Notes: a model not told the origin generated them from the letters alone. Shown: positions 23,331 to 30,723, numbered from the stretch's first letter. The stretch: DNA of 30,723 nucleotides from Gammaproteobacteria bacterium (GCA_027076245.1 JALTKC010000567.1:1-30723); one strand, 5' to 3'. Numbers and translations are program-made.

Positions 23331-23342
23331 TGGTTTAAACCA
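23331..23342. promoter_or_regulatory. 12-bp palindrome upstream of the AOR operon
   Basis: TGGTTTAAACCA is perfectly self-complementary and lies 77 bp before the first AOR gene. Three TGCA words follow at 23346, 23356 and 23367, roughly one helical turn apart. This could be an operator region, but no known regulator motif was recognised. Confidence 0.3.
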
Positions 23343-23377
23343 AGTTGCATTTTCCTGCATCGATTCTGCAAAGAGCC

Positions 23378-23402
23378 AGCAAAAACCCGTTTTGCTATTT
23401 TT
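23378..23402 (+). terminator. hairpin plus T-run just before the first AOR gene
   Basis: AGCAAAA (23378-23384) pairs with TTTTGCT (23390-23396) around the loop ACCCG, followed by ATTTTTA. It has the shape of an intrinsic terminator, though the stem is AT-rich. It ends just before the Shine-Dalgarno AAGGAG (23404-23409) of the ferredoxin gene. It may end the cytochrome c' transcript or act as an attenuator of the AOR operon. Confidence 0.5.
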
Positions 23403-23419
23403 AAAGGAGTGGTATCTAC

Positions 23420-23899
23420 ATGCAAAAAGCCCTGTTAATTGATCCGGACAAGTGCACCGGATGTCTGCAATGTGAACTGGCCTGTTCTTATGAACATGAA
23501 GGTGTGTTCAACCCTTCCAAATCCCGTATCCGGGTGTTTACTTTTCATCAGGAAGGCCGTTTTGTTCCCTATACCTGTACCCAGTGTGCTGAAGCCTGGT
23601 GCCAGCAGGCCTGTCCAGTGGATGCCATTACCCTTAATAGTGAAACCGGAGCTAAGGAGGTTAATGACAGTGCCTGTGTAGGCTGTAAAGTCTGTACCAT
23701 TGCCTGTCCTTTCGGTACCGTTAATTACAATCATTCTACCGGTAAGGTCATTAAGTGTGATTTATGCGGTGGTGATCCAAAATGTGTATCGGCCTGTCCT
23801 ACGCAGGCAATTGTTTATGTCGATGCGGATCAAACCGGTTATGAGAAAATGCGTCAATGGGCCAGAGAAACGGACAATAGTCCGGCGGCTTCTGCCTGA
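23420..23899 (+). CDS. aorA: four-cluster ferredoxin subunit of the AOR complex (AorA-like)
   Basis: 159 aa polyferredoxin with sixteen cysteines in four groups: C12xxCxxCxxxC (KCTGCLQCELAC), YTCTQCAEAWCQQACP, CVGCKVCTIACP and KCDLCGGDPKCVSACP. This pattern carries four [4Fe-4S] clusters, as in HycB/DmsB-like electron-transfer subunits. Its position directly before an AOR catalytic gene and an FAD oxidoreductase matches the AorABC organisation known from Aromatoleum, in which AorA wires electrons between AorB and AorC. AAGGAG lies 10 nt upstream of the ATG. Confidence 0.88.
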   Translation: MQKALLIDPDKCTGCLQCELACSYEHEGVFNPSKSRIRVFTFHQEGRFVPYTCTQCAEAWCQQACPVDAITLNSETGAKEVNDSACVGCKVCTIACPFGTVNYNHSTGKVIKCDLCGGDPKCVSACPTQAIVYVDADQTGYEKMRQWARETDNSPAASA

Positions 23900-24007
23900 T
23901 ACTCCCGTATAACTTAACCGCTTAAAATTTTACCTAAAGCCAGTGTTATCTGATTTATATTAAATTTATATGGATGAAATGCGGCTTTAACGGATAGGAG
24001 AAATCGA

Positions 24008-25864
24008 ATGTCCTGGACTGGAAAAATCCTTCGTGTAAACCTGACGGAAGGTTCTGTCAATGCGGAACCTCTGAATATGGACTGGGCACAGCAATACCTG
24101 GGTCAGCGTGGTCTGGCCAGCAAATATCTGGCAGAAGAAACTGACCCCAAATGTGATCCCCTGGGGCCGGATAATAAAATGATTATGGCTACCGGGCCTT
24201 TAACCGGTACTATGGCCGCAACTGGTGGGCGTTATTCCGTAGTGACCAAAAGTCCGCTCACCAACTGTATCGCCTGTTCTAATTCAGGTGGTTTTATAGG
24301 CGCTGAAATGAAGCATGCCGGCTGGGATATGATTATTTTTGAAGGCAAATCCCCCACACCGGTTTATCTTTATGTGGAAGACGATCATGCTGAACTGGTG
24401 GATGCCTCTGAAATCTGGGGCACTTCGGTCTGGCATACGGATGAATGGCTGCACAACAAGTATCAGGATCCCCTGTTGCGTATTTCTGCGGTGGGGCGTT
24501 CTGCAGAATCCGGTTGCTTATATGCTGCCATTATTAATGATCTGCACCGTGCCGCCGGACGTTCTGGTGTAGGGACGGTAATGGCTTCCAAAAACCTTAA
24601 AGCCGTGGCTGTACGTGGAACAAAAGGCGTCGGCAATATCAAGGATCCTGCCCGGTTTATGCAGGTAGTTAATGAGAACAAGCAAATTCTGGCAGACAAT
24701 CCGGTGACCGGTCAGGGCCTGCCTACTTATGGTACCCAGGTGCTGATGAATGTTATCAATGAAATTGGTGCTCTGCCTACTAAAAACATGCAGGAAGTCC
24801 AATTTGACGGTGCCCATGATATTTCCGGGGAAGCCATGCATGAACCACGCAAGAGCGACGGCAAGCCTAATCTAACCACCAATGCGGCCTGTTTCGGTTG
24901 TACCATTGCCTGTGGTCGTATTTCCACTATAGATAAAGGCCATTTTACAGTAGAAAATAAGGCCAAATACTGGGGCAATTCCGGTGGTCTGGAATATGAA
25001 GCTGCCTGGGCTCTGGGAGCTGATACCAAAGTCAATGATCTGGATGCTCTGACCTATGCCAACTTCCTGTGTAATGAAGATGGTTATGATCCCATTACCT
25101 TTGGTGCCACCGTTGCGGCGGCTATGGAACTTTATGAAATGGGTGTGATAACCGATGAACAGACCGGTGGTGTCGCCTTTAACTTCGGTTCTGCCGAAGC
25201 ACTGGCCAAAGCCGCAGAATGGGTCGCTACCGGTGAAGGCTTTGGTCAGGATCTGGCACTGGGTTCAAAACGCTTATGTGAAAAATACGGGCATCCCGAG
25301 TTATCCATGACGGTTAAGGGGCAGGAATTCCCGGCTTATGATCCTCGTGGTATTCAGGGTATCGGTCTGAACTATGCCACCTCTAACCGTGGTGCCTGCC
25401 ATGTGCGCGGTTATACCGTCGCCTCTGAAGTGCTGGGTGTCCCGGTTAAAACCGATCCGCTGGAGACTGAAGGCAAACCGGAACTGGTTAAGGCATTCCA
25501 GGATGCCACAGCCGCGGTGGATTCCAGCGGTTTATGTCTGTTTACCACCTTTGCCTGGGATCTGACCAATATTGCGCCACAACTGGATGCCGCCTGTGAA
25601 GGTGAATGGACACCGGAAAAACTGGTGGAACTGGGTGAACGGGTCTGGAATATGGAACGCCAGTACAATATGCAGGCCGGTGTTACCAAAGCCGATGATA
25701 CCTTACCTGAACGACTGAAGAGTGAAGCCGGTGCGGCACGAACCGGCCCTGCCAAAGGCCGTTATTCAGAGGTAGAAAAAATGTTGCCTGAATATTATGA
25801 AAAGCGCGGCTGGAATGAAGAGGGCGTGCCCACCGATGAGACCCTGAATCGTCTGGGGCTGTAA
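24008..25864 (+). CDS. aorB: aldehyde:ferredoxin oxidoreductase, tungsten-type catalytic subunit (AorB-like)
   Basis: 618 aa, a full-length AOR. N-terminal WTGKILRVNLTEGSV and YLGQRGLASKYL, then the pterin-binding ATGPLTGTMAATGGRYSVVT and SNSGGFIGAEMKHAGWDMII, are typical. The single [4Fe-4S] ligands are C295, C298 and C302 (AACFGCTIACGR) plus C510 in DSSGLCLFTT, the DxxGLC motif that also borders the pterin. The enzyme oxidises aldehydes to acids with a W-bis-pyranopterin and may also run acid reduction. The Shine-Dalgarno AGGAG (23996-24000) is well placed. Whether tungsten rather than molybdenum is used is inferred from the family and from the nearby tungstate-type importer. Confidence 0.95.
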   Translation: MSWTGKILRVNLTEGSVNAEPLNMDWAQQYLGQRGLASKYLAEETDPKCDPLGPDNKMIMATGPLTGTMAATGGRYSVVTKSPLTNCIACSNSGGFIGAEMKHAGWDMIIFEGKSPTPVYLYVEDDHAELVDASEIWGTSVWHTDEWLHNKYQDPLLRISAVGRSAESGCLYAAIINDLHRAAGRSGVGTVMASKNLKAVAVRGTKGVGNIKDPARFMQVVNENKQILADNPVTGQGLPTYGTQVLMNVINEIGALPTKNMQEVQFDGAHDISGEAMHEPRKSDGKPNLTTNAACFGCTIACGRISTIDKGHFTVENKAKYWGNSGGLEYEAAWALGADTKVNDLDALTYANFLCNEDGYDPITFGATVAAAMELYEMGVITDEQTGGVAFNFGSAEALAKAAEWVATGEGFGQDLALGSKRLCEKYGHPELSMTVKGQEFPAYDPRGIQGIGLNYATSNRGACHVRGYTVASEVLGVPVKTDPLETEGKPELVKAFQDATAAVDSSGLCLFTTFAWDLTNIAPQLDAACEGEWTPEKLVELGERVWNMERQYNMQAGVTKADDTLPERLKSEAGAARTGPAKGRYSEVEKMLPEYYEKRGWNEEGVPTDETLNRLGL

Positions 25865-25904
25865 ATTAAGTCCGTATCTATTGAGTAACTCCCACACTTT
25901 TATT

Positions 25905-25944
25905 CCCTCTCCCTCCGGGAGAGGGTTAGGGTTAGGGTGAGGGG
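25905..25944 (+). repeat. dispersed-type repeat: CCCTCTCCC hairpin followed by TTAGGG units
   Basis: CCCTCTCCC (25905-25913) and GGGAGAGGG (25917-25925) form a 9-bp perfect stem with a 3-nt loop. They are followed by TTAGGG TTAGGG TGAGGGG. Sequences of this kind are common intergenic repeats in proteobacterial genomes. It sits between aorB and aorC and could stabilise or attenuate the polycistronic mRNA. Confidence 0.8.
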
Positions 25945-25964
25945 CCATTCATCAGGAATCAAGA

Positions 25965-27209
25965 ATGCAATATATTGTAGCAGGAGCAGGCCCTGCCGGT
26001 GTAGTGGCCTGTGAAACTATTCGAAAACTCTCCCCGGATGCATCCATAACACTGATTGGTGCAGAACCGGAACCACCTTATTCACGTATGGCCATACCTT
26101 ACTTGCTCAGTGAAAAAATCGCCGAACAGGGTACTTATTTACGCAAAACCAGTGGTTATTACCAACAGCTGAATATCAAACATTTACAGCAGCGTGTTAA
26201 CAGCATTGATGCGTCAGCCAGCCAGCTTAAACTGGATAATGGCGAGTCACTCAATTTTGACCGTTTACTGCTGGCCACCGGCGCAACGCCTATTAACCCA
26301 CCCATACCGGGCGTAGATATGGAAGGCGTGCGACATTGCTGGACTCTGGATGATGCCAGGGAAATTGCCGCAAGGGCAAAAAGCGGTTCCTCAGTCGTAC
26401 TGATGGGGGCTGGTTTTATCGGCTGTATTATTCTTGAATCTCTGGTTAAACGAGGTGTCAGCCTGACTGTGGTGGAACGTGGTGATCGGATGGTGCCGCG
26501 CATGATGGATGATACGGCGGGCAATATGCTTAAACAATGGTGTGAAGACAAAGGCGTACGGGTACTGACCAGTCATAGTGTTACCGCCATTGAAGCCGGT
26601 GAACCCCTGTCTGTGGTACTGGATTCCGGAGAAAGTTTGTCGGCTGATCTGGTTATTTCAGCTACCGGTGTACGCTCCAATATTGACTATCTGCAGGACA
26701 GCGGCATTGAAACCGATCAGGGCATTCTGGTTAACGGCTATCTGCAAACCAGTCATTCGGCCATTTATGCGGCCGGTGATGTGGCTCAGGGGCGGGACTT
26801 TTCCACCGGTGAATTTACCGTACAGGCCATTCAGCCTACTGCCGTGGAACATGGTCGGGTAGCTGCCACTAATATGGTGCAGGATAATACTCTGGAACAT
26901 CAGGGCAGTCTGAATATGAATGTTCTGGATACTCTGGGCTTAATCTCCACCTCGTTTGGTCAGTGGATGGGGGTTACAGGAGGGGACTCAATCTGTATGG
27001 TGGACAGGGAGCGGTATAAATATCTTAATCTGCAGTTTAAAGATGATGTTCTGGTGGGTATCAGCAGTCTGGGGCATACTGAAAATATCGGTGTGGCTCG
27101 CGGTTTAATACGCGGTAAAGTTTCTCTTGGACAATGGAAAGCCCGTTTGCAGAAAAATCCGGAACGGCTGATGGAAGCCTGGCTGGCCTGTTCTGTCGGT
27201 GTGGCCTGA
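25965..27209 (+). CDS. aorC: FAD/NAD(P)-dependent oxidoreductase subunit (AorC-like)
   Basis: 414 aa of the pyridine nucleotide-disulfide oxidoreductase family without a redox disulfide. FAD-binding YIVAGAGPAGVVACETIRKL opens the protein. LLLATGATPINPPIPG and the second Rossmann motif VVLMGAGFIGCIILESLVKR (NAD) follow, then SAIYAAGDVAQGRDF near residue 270. It lies 100 bp downstream of the AOR catalytic gene. By analogy with AorABC it would pass electrons from the ferredoxin subunit to NAD+. Similar proteins also serve as rubredoxin or nitrite reductase partners, so the assignment rests partly on context. Confidence 0.85.
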   Translation: MQYIVAGAGPAGVVACETIRKLSPDASITLIGAEPEPPYSRMAIPYLLSEKIAEQGTYLRKTSGYYQQLNIKHLQQRVNSIDASASQLKLDNGESLNFDRLLLATGATPINPPIPGVDMEGVRHCWTLDDAREIAARAKSGSSVVLMGAGFIGCIILESLVKRGVSLTVVERGDRMVPRMMDDTAGNMLKQWCEDKGVRVLTSHSVTAIEAGEPLSVVLDSGESLSADLVISATGVRSNIDYLQDSGIETDQGILVNGYLQTSHSAIYAAGDVAQGRDFSTGEFTVQAIQPTAVEHGRVAATNMVQDNTLEHQGSLNMNVLDTLGLISTSFGQWMGVTGGDSICMVDRERYKYLNLQFKDDVLVGISSLGHTENIGVARGLIRGKVSLGQWKARLQKNPERLMEAWLACSVGVA

Positions 27210-27249
27210 TTGTCAGGTACAGTTGGGAATGGTTAGGAATATAAGTTTT

Positions 27250-27501
27250 ATGAAAATCACCTTAAAATGTTTCGCGTTTCTGGCAAAACACCTTCCCCCA
27301 CATGCGCAGCGTAATGCGGCAGAAATAGAAATTGAAGAAGGCACCAGTGTCAATGATGTCATCGATGCCTGGCACATTGATCGTGAAGATGCTTATCTGG
27401 TGATCCTTAACGGAGTTTATGTCTGCGGCGAAGACCGGGATACCACCCTGTTAAAAGAAGGCGACACCCTGGCACTCTGGCCGGAAGTGGCCGGCGGTTA
27501 A
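27250..27501 (+). CDS. MoaD/ThiS-family sulfur-carrier protein
   Basis: 83 aa with a beta-grasp (ubiquitin-like) sequence: KITLKCFAFLAKHLP, a central acidic segment, then YLVILNGVYVCGEDRDTTLL, KEGDTLALWPEVAGG. It ends in the Gly-Gly needed for C-terminal thiocarboxylation. MoaD supplies sulfur for molybdopterin and the pterin of tungsten enzymes. ATG 27250 is preferred over a longer GTG-started frame because the fold begins at MKITLK and AGGA (27235-27238) precedes it. It follows aorC by 40 bp. A MoeB-like partner is 1.4 kb downstream beyond the inverted fic gene. Confidence 0.85.
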   Translation: MKITLKCFAFLAKHLPPHAQRNAAEIEIEEGTSVNDVIDAWHIDREDAYLVILNGVYVCGEDRDTTLLKEGDTLALWPEVAGG

Positions 27502-27563
27502 CTGTAATACATGATGTTAAGTTGTAACAGGTATCCACTTCATTTAAGGGTATCCATTAATTC

Positions 27564-28658
27564 CTAAATGTTTTCTGATATTTCAGGAATATCGGCAAAT
27601 ACATCCATTAACGGTCGGTTCACGTAATAGTTATAACGCCCTATCCTGTGCTTTTCAATAAAGCTCTTTTGTGTCAGTTGCTCCAGGTATTTTGTGGCAG
27701 TAAGGCGTGATACATCGAGATCGTGCTGTATGGATTCGATTCTTGTGTAGGGATGTCGGAACAGATTGTTGAGTAAGTCCTGGCTGTAGATTTTGGGCAG
27801 TTCTGAACGTATGCGGTGTTTATAATCCTGCATTAATTCCTTGATGTGAGAAATAATCCAGATAGTCTGCCGGGCGGTCTGTTCAATGCCTTCAAGCATA
27901 TAGATTAACCAGGGTTCCCAGTTTCCTGTGGTGCGTACTTCCTGTAACAGACGGTAATAATTGTCTTTGTTGCGAATAATGTAACGGCTAAGATACAGCA
28001 CTGGAATATCCAGTAATCCTCTAGCGACCAGATAGAGAATATTGATAATTCGACCCGTTCGGCCATTACCATCATAAAAAGGATGGATGCTTTCGAACTG
28101 GTGGTGAATGACAGCCATTTTAACCAGAGGATCCACATCGTATAAACTTTCATTGTTAATAAATTGTTCCAGGTTGCTCATCAGTTGCACTATTTCTTCA
28201 TAAGTTTGAGGTGGTGTATATACAGTTTCACCCGTACTTTCGTTTCTGAGTACTATACCGCCCTGGGTGCGGATCCCTGCATTATTTTGCTCAAGAACGC
28301 AGTGGATTTCGATAATGCGATTGACAGTAATCAGCTGATCTTTTCGGACTTTTTCAAAACCTGACTTCAATGCTGATGCATAGCGATTAACTTCCTTGGC
28401 GGCGGGGTTTCTGATGTAGTCAGAAAACAGATTGGCCTTGTAAAGGTCATCCTGTGTGGTGATTATATTTTCTATTTCTGAGCTGTCCCTGGCTTCCTGC
28501 AGGGCCAGCGTATTGATCAGAATGTGTTCATTAGGAATGGTGGTTACCATACCCTTAAGTTCAGCCAGGTAGCGGTGTGCCGGGGCAAGTTTTTTTAGAA
28601 CAGCACGGGTTTCCAGCTCGGTTTGGGGTGGTAGTAACTGAATTGCTGGTTGATACAT
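27564..28658 (-). CDS. Fic-domain AMP-transferase (class II, self-inhibited)
   Basis: 364 aa. The catalytic loop is canonical, H192-P-F-Y-D-G-N-G-R-T-G-R, so AMPylation activity is expected. An N-terminal helix carries S59-S-E-I-E63-N64, matching the (S/T)xxxE(G/N) auto-inhibitory motif, which places it in class II with inhibition in the same chain. The C-terminal part (about 290-350) looks like a winged helix (YTRIESIQHDLDVSRLTATK, YLEQLTQKSFIEKHRIGRYN), so it may bind DNA, perhaps its own operator. No antitoxin gene is adjacent. It lies on the strand opposite to the flanking cofactor genes and looks inserted between them. The target is unknown. Confidence 0.93.
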   Translation of the reverse strand: MYQPAIQLLPPQTELETRAVLKKLAPAHRYLAELKGMVTTIPNEHILINTLALQEARDSSEIENIITTQDDLYKANLFSDYIRNPAAKEVNRYASALKSGFEKVRKDQLITVNRIIEIHCVLEQNNAGIRTQGGIVLRNESTGETVYTPPQTYEEIVQLMSNLEQFINNESLYDVDPLVKMAVIHHQFESIHPFYDGNGRTGRIINILYLVARGLLDIPVLYLSRYIIRNKDNYYRLLQEVRTTGNWEPWLIYMLEGIEQTARQTIWIISHIKELMQDYKHRIRSELPKIYSQDLLNNLFRHPYTRIESIQHDLDVSRLTATKYLEQLTQKSFIEKHRIGRYNYYVNRPLMDVFADIPEISENI

Positions 28659-28682
28659 GCAATATCCTTAGTTTGTTTATTT

Positions 28683-28720
28683 GTATAAAAAATAGCTTTT
28701 TCTATACATGATGATTCTAT
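28683..28720 (-). promoter_or_regulatory. two adjacent inverted repeats upstream of fic
   Basis: An imperfect palindrome spans 28683-28707 (GTATAAAAAA ... TTTTTCTATAC). It is followed at once by ATGATTCTATCAT (28708-28720), with perfect arms around TCT. Both lie within 70 bp of the fic ATG, where an operator for the winged-helix end of Fic or another repressor would sit. The assignment is inferred from symmetry only. Confidence 0.4.
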
Positions 28721-28807
28721 CATACCAAGAAAACAGCATTTTTCTATATATATTAGCTTCCTGATGTATAAAAATATGAAAATAACAGACTAATAGTATG
28801 ATGTGGA

Positions 28808-28813
28808 TATAAT
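28808..28813 (+). promoter_or_regulatory. possible -10 box for the moeB-like/tup operon
   Basis: TATAAT lies 56 nt upstream of the moeB-like ATG. The -35 region (around 28784-28790) matches poorly. It would give the genes downstream of fic their own promoter. Confidence 0.4.
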
Positions 28814-28869
28814 AATGCGCATAAATCGATTAAGGTTAAAATACCTGAACAGGAAACTATGGAATAAAT

Positions 28870-29625
28870 ATGGACATCACTGATGAGCAGTTACTGCGTT
28901 TTAAAAGGCATATTATGTTGCCGGACATTGATATTGAGGGACAGCAGGCCATAACTGAGGCTAAGGTGCTGGTACTGGGTGTGGGTGGTCTGGGTTCTCC
29001 GGCGGCCATGTACCTTGCTGCCGCAGGTGTCGGCCATCTGACTCTGGCGGATCCGGATAAAGTGGAACTGGCTAATCTGCAGCGGCAGATTGCGTATAGT
29101 GAATCCATGCTTGACCAGCAGAAAACTGAGGCCTGTTTGCAGACTCTGCGGGCTATTAATCATGAGGTTGATATTAAGCCTGTTGCTCAGAAATTACAGG
29201 GGGAGCTATTACAGCAGGCTGTAGATGGTGTTGATATAGTACTGGACTGCAGTGATAATCTGGCGACCCGTTTTGAGGTTAACCGGGTCTGTTTTGAGTA
29301 TAATAAGCCTCTGGTGTCCGGTGCGGCCATCCGCTGGGAAGGTCAGATCTCGGTGTTTATTCCGCAGCGTCAGGACAGTCCCTGCTATCAGTGTTTTCAT
29401 CAGCCGGGCACAGAACTGGATCAGAACTGCAGCAGTAATGGAGTTGTGGGACCATTGACCGGGGTTATCGGCAGTATGCAGGCGATTGAAGCCATTAAAC
29501 TGCTCACCGGAGCTGGAGAAATTGTACCGGGGCGAACCCTGCTGTTTGATGCCCTGACCATGCAATGGGACAGTATGCAGGTACCGCGCAGAAAAAATTG
29601 TGAGATATGCGGGCATCGAAGTTAA
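28870..29625 (+). CDS. MoeB/ThiF/HesA-family E1-like adenylyltransferase
   Basis: 251 aa. The nucleotide-binding motif VLVLGVGGLGSPAAMYLAAA is followed by LADPDKVELANLQRQIAY with the Arg finger region, VLDCSDNLATRFEVN and VSGAAIRWEGQISVF. Two CxxC pairs (CYQC, CEIC) supply the zinc site, and NCSSNGVVGPLTGVIGSMQA lies where the active-site Cys of this family is found. It adenylates the C-terminal Gly of MoaD- or ThiS-type carriers. The moaD-like gene across fic and the tup genes downstream suggest it serves the tungsten-pterin pathway. ThiF remains an alternative. Confidence 0.92.
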   Translation: MDITDEQLLRFKRHIMLPDIDIEGQQAITEAKVLVLGVGGLGSPAAMYLAAAGVGHLTLADPDKVELANLQRQIAYSESMLDQQKTEACLQTLRAINHEVDIKPVAQKLQGELLQQAVDGVDIVLDCSDNLATRFEVNRVCFEYNKPLVSGAAIRWEGQISVFIPQRQDSPCYQCFHQPGTELDQNCSSNGVVGPLTGVIGSMQAIEAIKLLTGAGEIVPGRTLLFDALTMQWDSMQVPRRKNCEICGHRS

Positions 29626-29670
29626 TTTTGAATAAAGATTTGAATAAAGAGCTTTTAATTGTGTTATTAA

Positions 29671-30375
29671 ATGAATGATTTGACCGATGCCAGTATCCAG
29701 GCCCTGCAGTTATTATTATCCGGGGATACCGAAGTCTGGAACATTATCAGTGTGTCCTTTACCGTTTCTCTAAAGGCTATTTTGATTGCCACAGTGCCGG
29801 CCATTGCTGTGGCTTTTGTGCTGGCCTATTATGCGTTTCCGGGACGGCGTTTTGTTATTACCCTGTTTAATACGGCACTGGCTATTCCTGCCGTAGTGGT
29901 TGGGCTGACCCTGTATTTATTATTATCCCGTTCCGGCCCCTTTGGTGATCTGCATTTGCTGTTTACCCAGGAAGCCATGATTATCGGGCAGATTATTCTG
30001 GCCTTTCCTTTGCTGGTGGCCATGAGTCATGCCAGTTTGCAGTCTTCTGATCAGCGGGCCTGGGAAACGGCCATTACCCTGGGAGCTTCCGCTTTTGTCG
30101 CTGCGGTGACGGTGATCCGGGAAGTCCGTTTTGGTTTAATGGCGGCTGTTATTGCGGCTTTCGGACGTATTATTGCCGAAGTGGGCTCTTCCATGATGGT
30201 GGGCGGCAATATCCTCAATCATACCCGTAATATTCCAACAGCCATTGCACTGGAAACCAGTAAGGGCAGTTTTGTAGAAGGCATTGCTCTGGGCATGGTA
30301 TTACTGACTCTGGCATTATTGCTGAACTTCTTTCTGACGGCTATACAGGGCAAGGCAGAGGTGATTCATCAATGA
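29671..30375 (+). CDS. tupB: tungstate-type ABC transporter permease (TupB-like)
   Basis: 234 aa inner-membrane permease with about five to six transmembrane segments. IIAEVGSSMMVGGNILNHTRNI, the EAA-like loop region (AWETAITLGASAFVAAVTVI) and ALAIPAVVVGLTLYLLLSRS are characteristic of TupB/WtpB-type permeases, which import tungstate (and molybdate) with high affinity. Its stop overlaps the ATPase gene start by 4 bp. The periplasmic binding protein TupA is not in the window and may lie further downstream or elsewhere. Gene location beside an AOR supports tungstate. Confidence 0.88.
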   Translation: MNDLTDASIQALQLLLSGDTEVWNIISVSFTVSLKAILIATVPAIAVAFVLAYYAFPGRRFVITLFNTALAIPAVVVGLTLYLLLSRSGPFGDLHLLFTQEAMIIGQIILAFPLLVAMSHASLQSSDQRAWETAITLGASAFVAAVTVIREVRFGLMAAVIAAFGRIIAEVGSSMMVGGNILNHTRNIPTAIALETSKGSFVEGIALGMVLLTLALLLNFFLTAIQGKAEVIHQ

Positions 30376-30723
30376 GCTCAGTGAAAAAACGCTCACTGAG
30401 TTTAAACAGTGTATCCTTTAAGCGTGGAACCAGAACCATTCTGGATAATGTGGATTTTAGTGTCAGTCAGGGAGAACTGGTATTAATGACCGGTCAGAAC
30501 GGCTCCGGAAAATCCACCCTGCTTAAGATAATCGCCGGTTTGTTAAAGCCTCTGCAGGCTCAGGTCAGCTTTGTGCCTCATGACGGACAGCAGGGGAGTT
30601 ATCCCTGGTCGCGGTTAAAAAAATTACTGCGTGGGAAAGTCTGTTATCTGCATCAGCATCCTTACCTGTTTCATGGCAGTGTTTATGATAATGTGGCTTA
30701 TGGTCTTAAACGTCAGAACATGT
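30372..30723 (+). CDS. tupC: ABC transporter ATP-binding protein (TupC-like, 3'-truncated)
   Basis: Not closed in the window. About 117 residues are visible from ATG 30372. Walker A is GQNGSGKSTLLKIIAGLLKP at about residues 44-63, and the Q-loop region is CYLHQHPYLFHGSVYDNVAY. The signature motif and Walker B are past the right edge. The 4-bp overlap with the permease (ATGA) shows co-translation. As the energising subunit of the tungstate-type importer, it completes the visible part of the operon. Confidence 0.9.
   Translation, partial: MSSVKKRSLSLNSVSFKRGTRTILDNVDFSVSQGELVLMTGQNGSGKSTLLKIIAGLLKPLQAQVSFVPHDGQQGSYPWSRLKKLLRGKVCYLHQHPYLFHGSVYDNVAYGLKRQNM

Noticed and set aside
27530..27556. 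Direct repeat GGTATCCA (27530-27537 and 27549-27556) as a target duplication from fic insertion
   Set aside because: Both copies lie on the same side of fic, and no matching copy was found upstream of the fic start, so it does not mark an insertion.

Overview
The window looks like chromosome from a gammaproteobacterium of moderate GC content, possibly a sulfur oxidiser or another respiratory environmental lineage. The evidence is a strongly E. coli-like RpoD, the hisB-H-A-F-I-E/hinT/tatABC order, the nudE-cysQ-yrfG cluster, an FNR-type regulator, a PilU-type motor and several c-type cytochromes. The genus cannot be named from the sequence alone. No phage, integrase, transposase or CRISPR array is visible. 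Two genes run off the ends: rpoD on the left and a tungstate-type ABC ATPase on the right.

Layout. 1-1418: 3' part of rpoD and a CAU-anticodon tRNA. 1676-3970: a bacteriohemerythrin and a 605-aa protein with a possible PilZ-like C-terminus. 3978-6793: a cytochrome c/beta-propeller fusion, divergent from an ECF sigma/anti-sigma pair. 6808-12976: one long minus-strand run of hisBHAFIE, hinT and tatABC, interrupted by a 31-bp-arm inverted-repeat element (9167-9280) and a 20-bp palindrome (8747-8766). 13150-14003: fnr preceded by a perfect FNR box. 14028-17042: a hybrid histidine kinase with an RpfC-like membrane input and a two-receiver response regulator, each carrying a receiver that lacks the phospho-acceptor. 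17147-18625: YkgJ-type cysteine protein, rsmE and a DUF3392-like membrane protein. 18626-18843: a heptanucleotide repeat element filling exactly the space between two converging stop codons. 18844-21070: yrfG, nudE and cysQ. 21104-22646: a REP-like pair, pilU and a small protein. 22846-23316: a cytochrome c'-like protein.

23420-30723 is the most distinctive part. It reads as a tungsten-enzyme island: a four-cluster ferredoxin subunit, an aldehyde:ferredoxin oxidoreductase (AOR) catalytic subunit, an FAD/NAD(P) oxidoreductase, a MoaD/ThiS-like protein ending in GG, a MoeB/ThiF-like adenylating enzyme, and the permease and ATPase of a tungstate-type importer. The likely logic is tungstate uptake, sulfur transfer for the pterin cofactor, and an AorABC-type enzyme coupling aldehyde (or carboxylic acid) redox chemistry to ferredoxin and NAD(H). 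An oppositely oriented Fic AMP-transferase gene with its own palindromic upstream region splits the cofactor genes (moaD-like on one side, moeB-like and tup on the other).

Functions are assigned from protein motifs and gene order read by eye. No database search, folding or alignment program was run.
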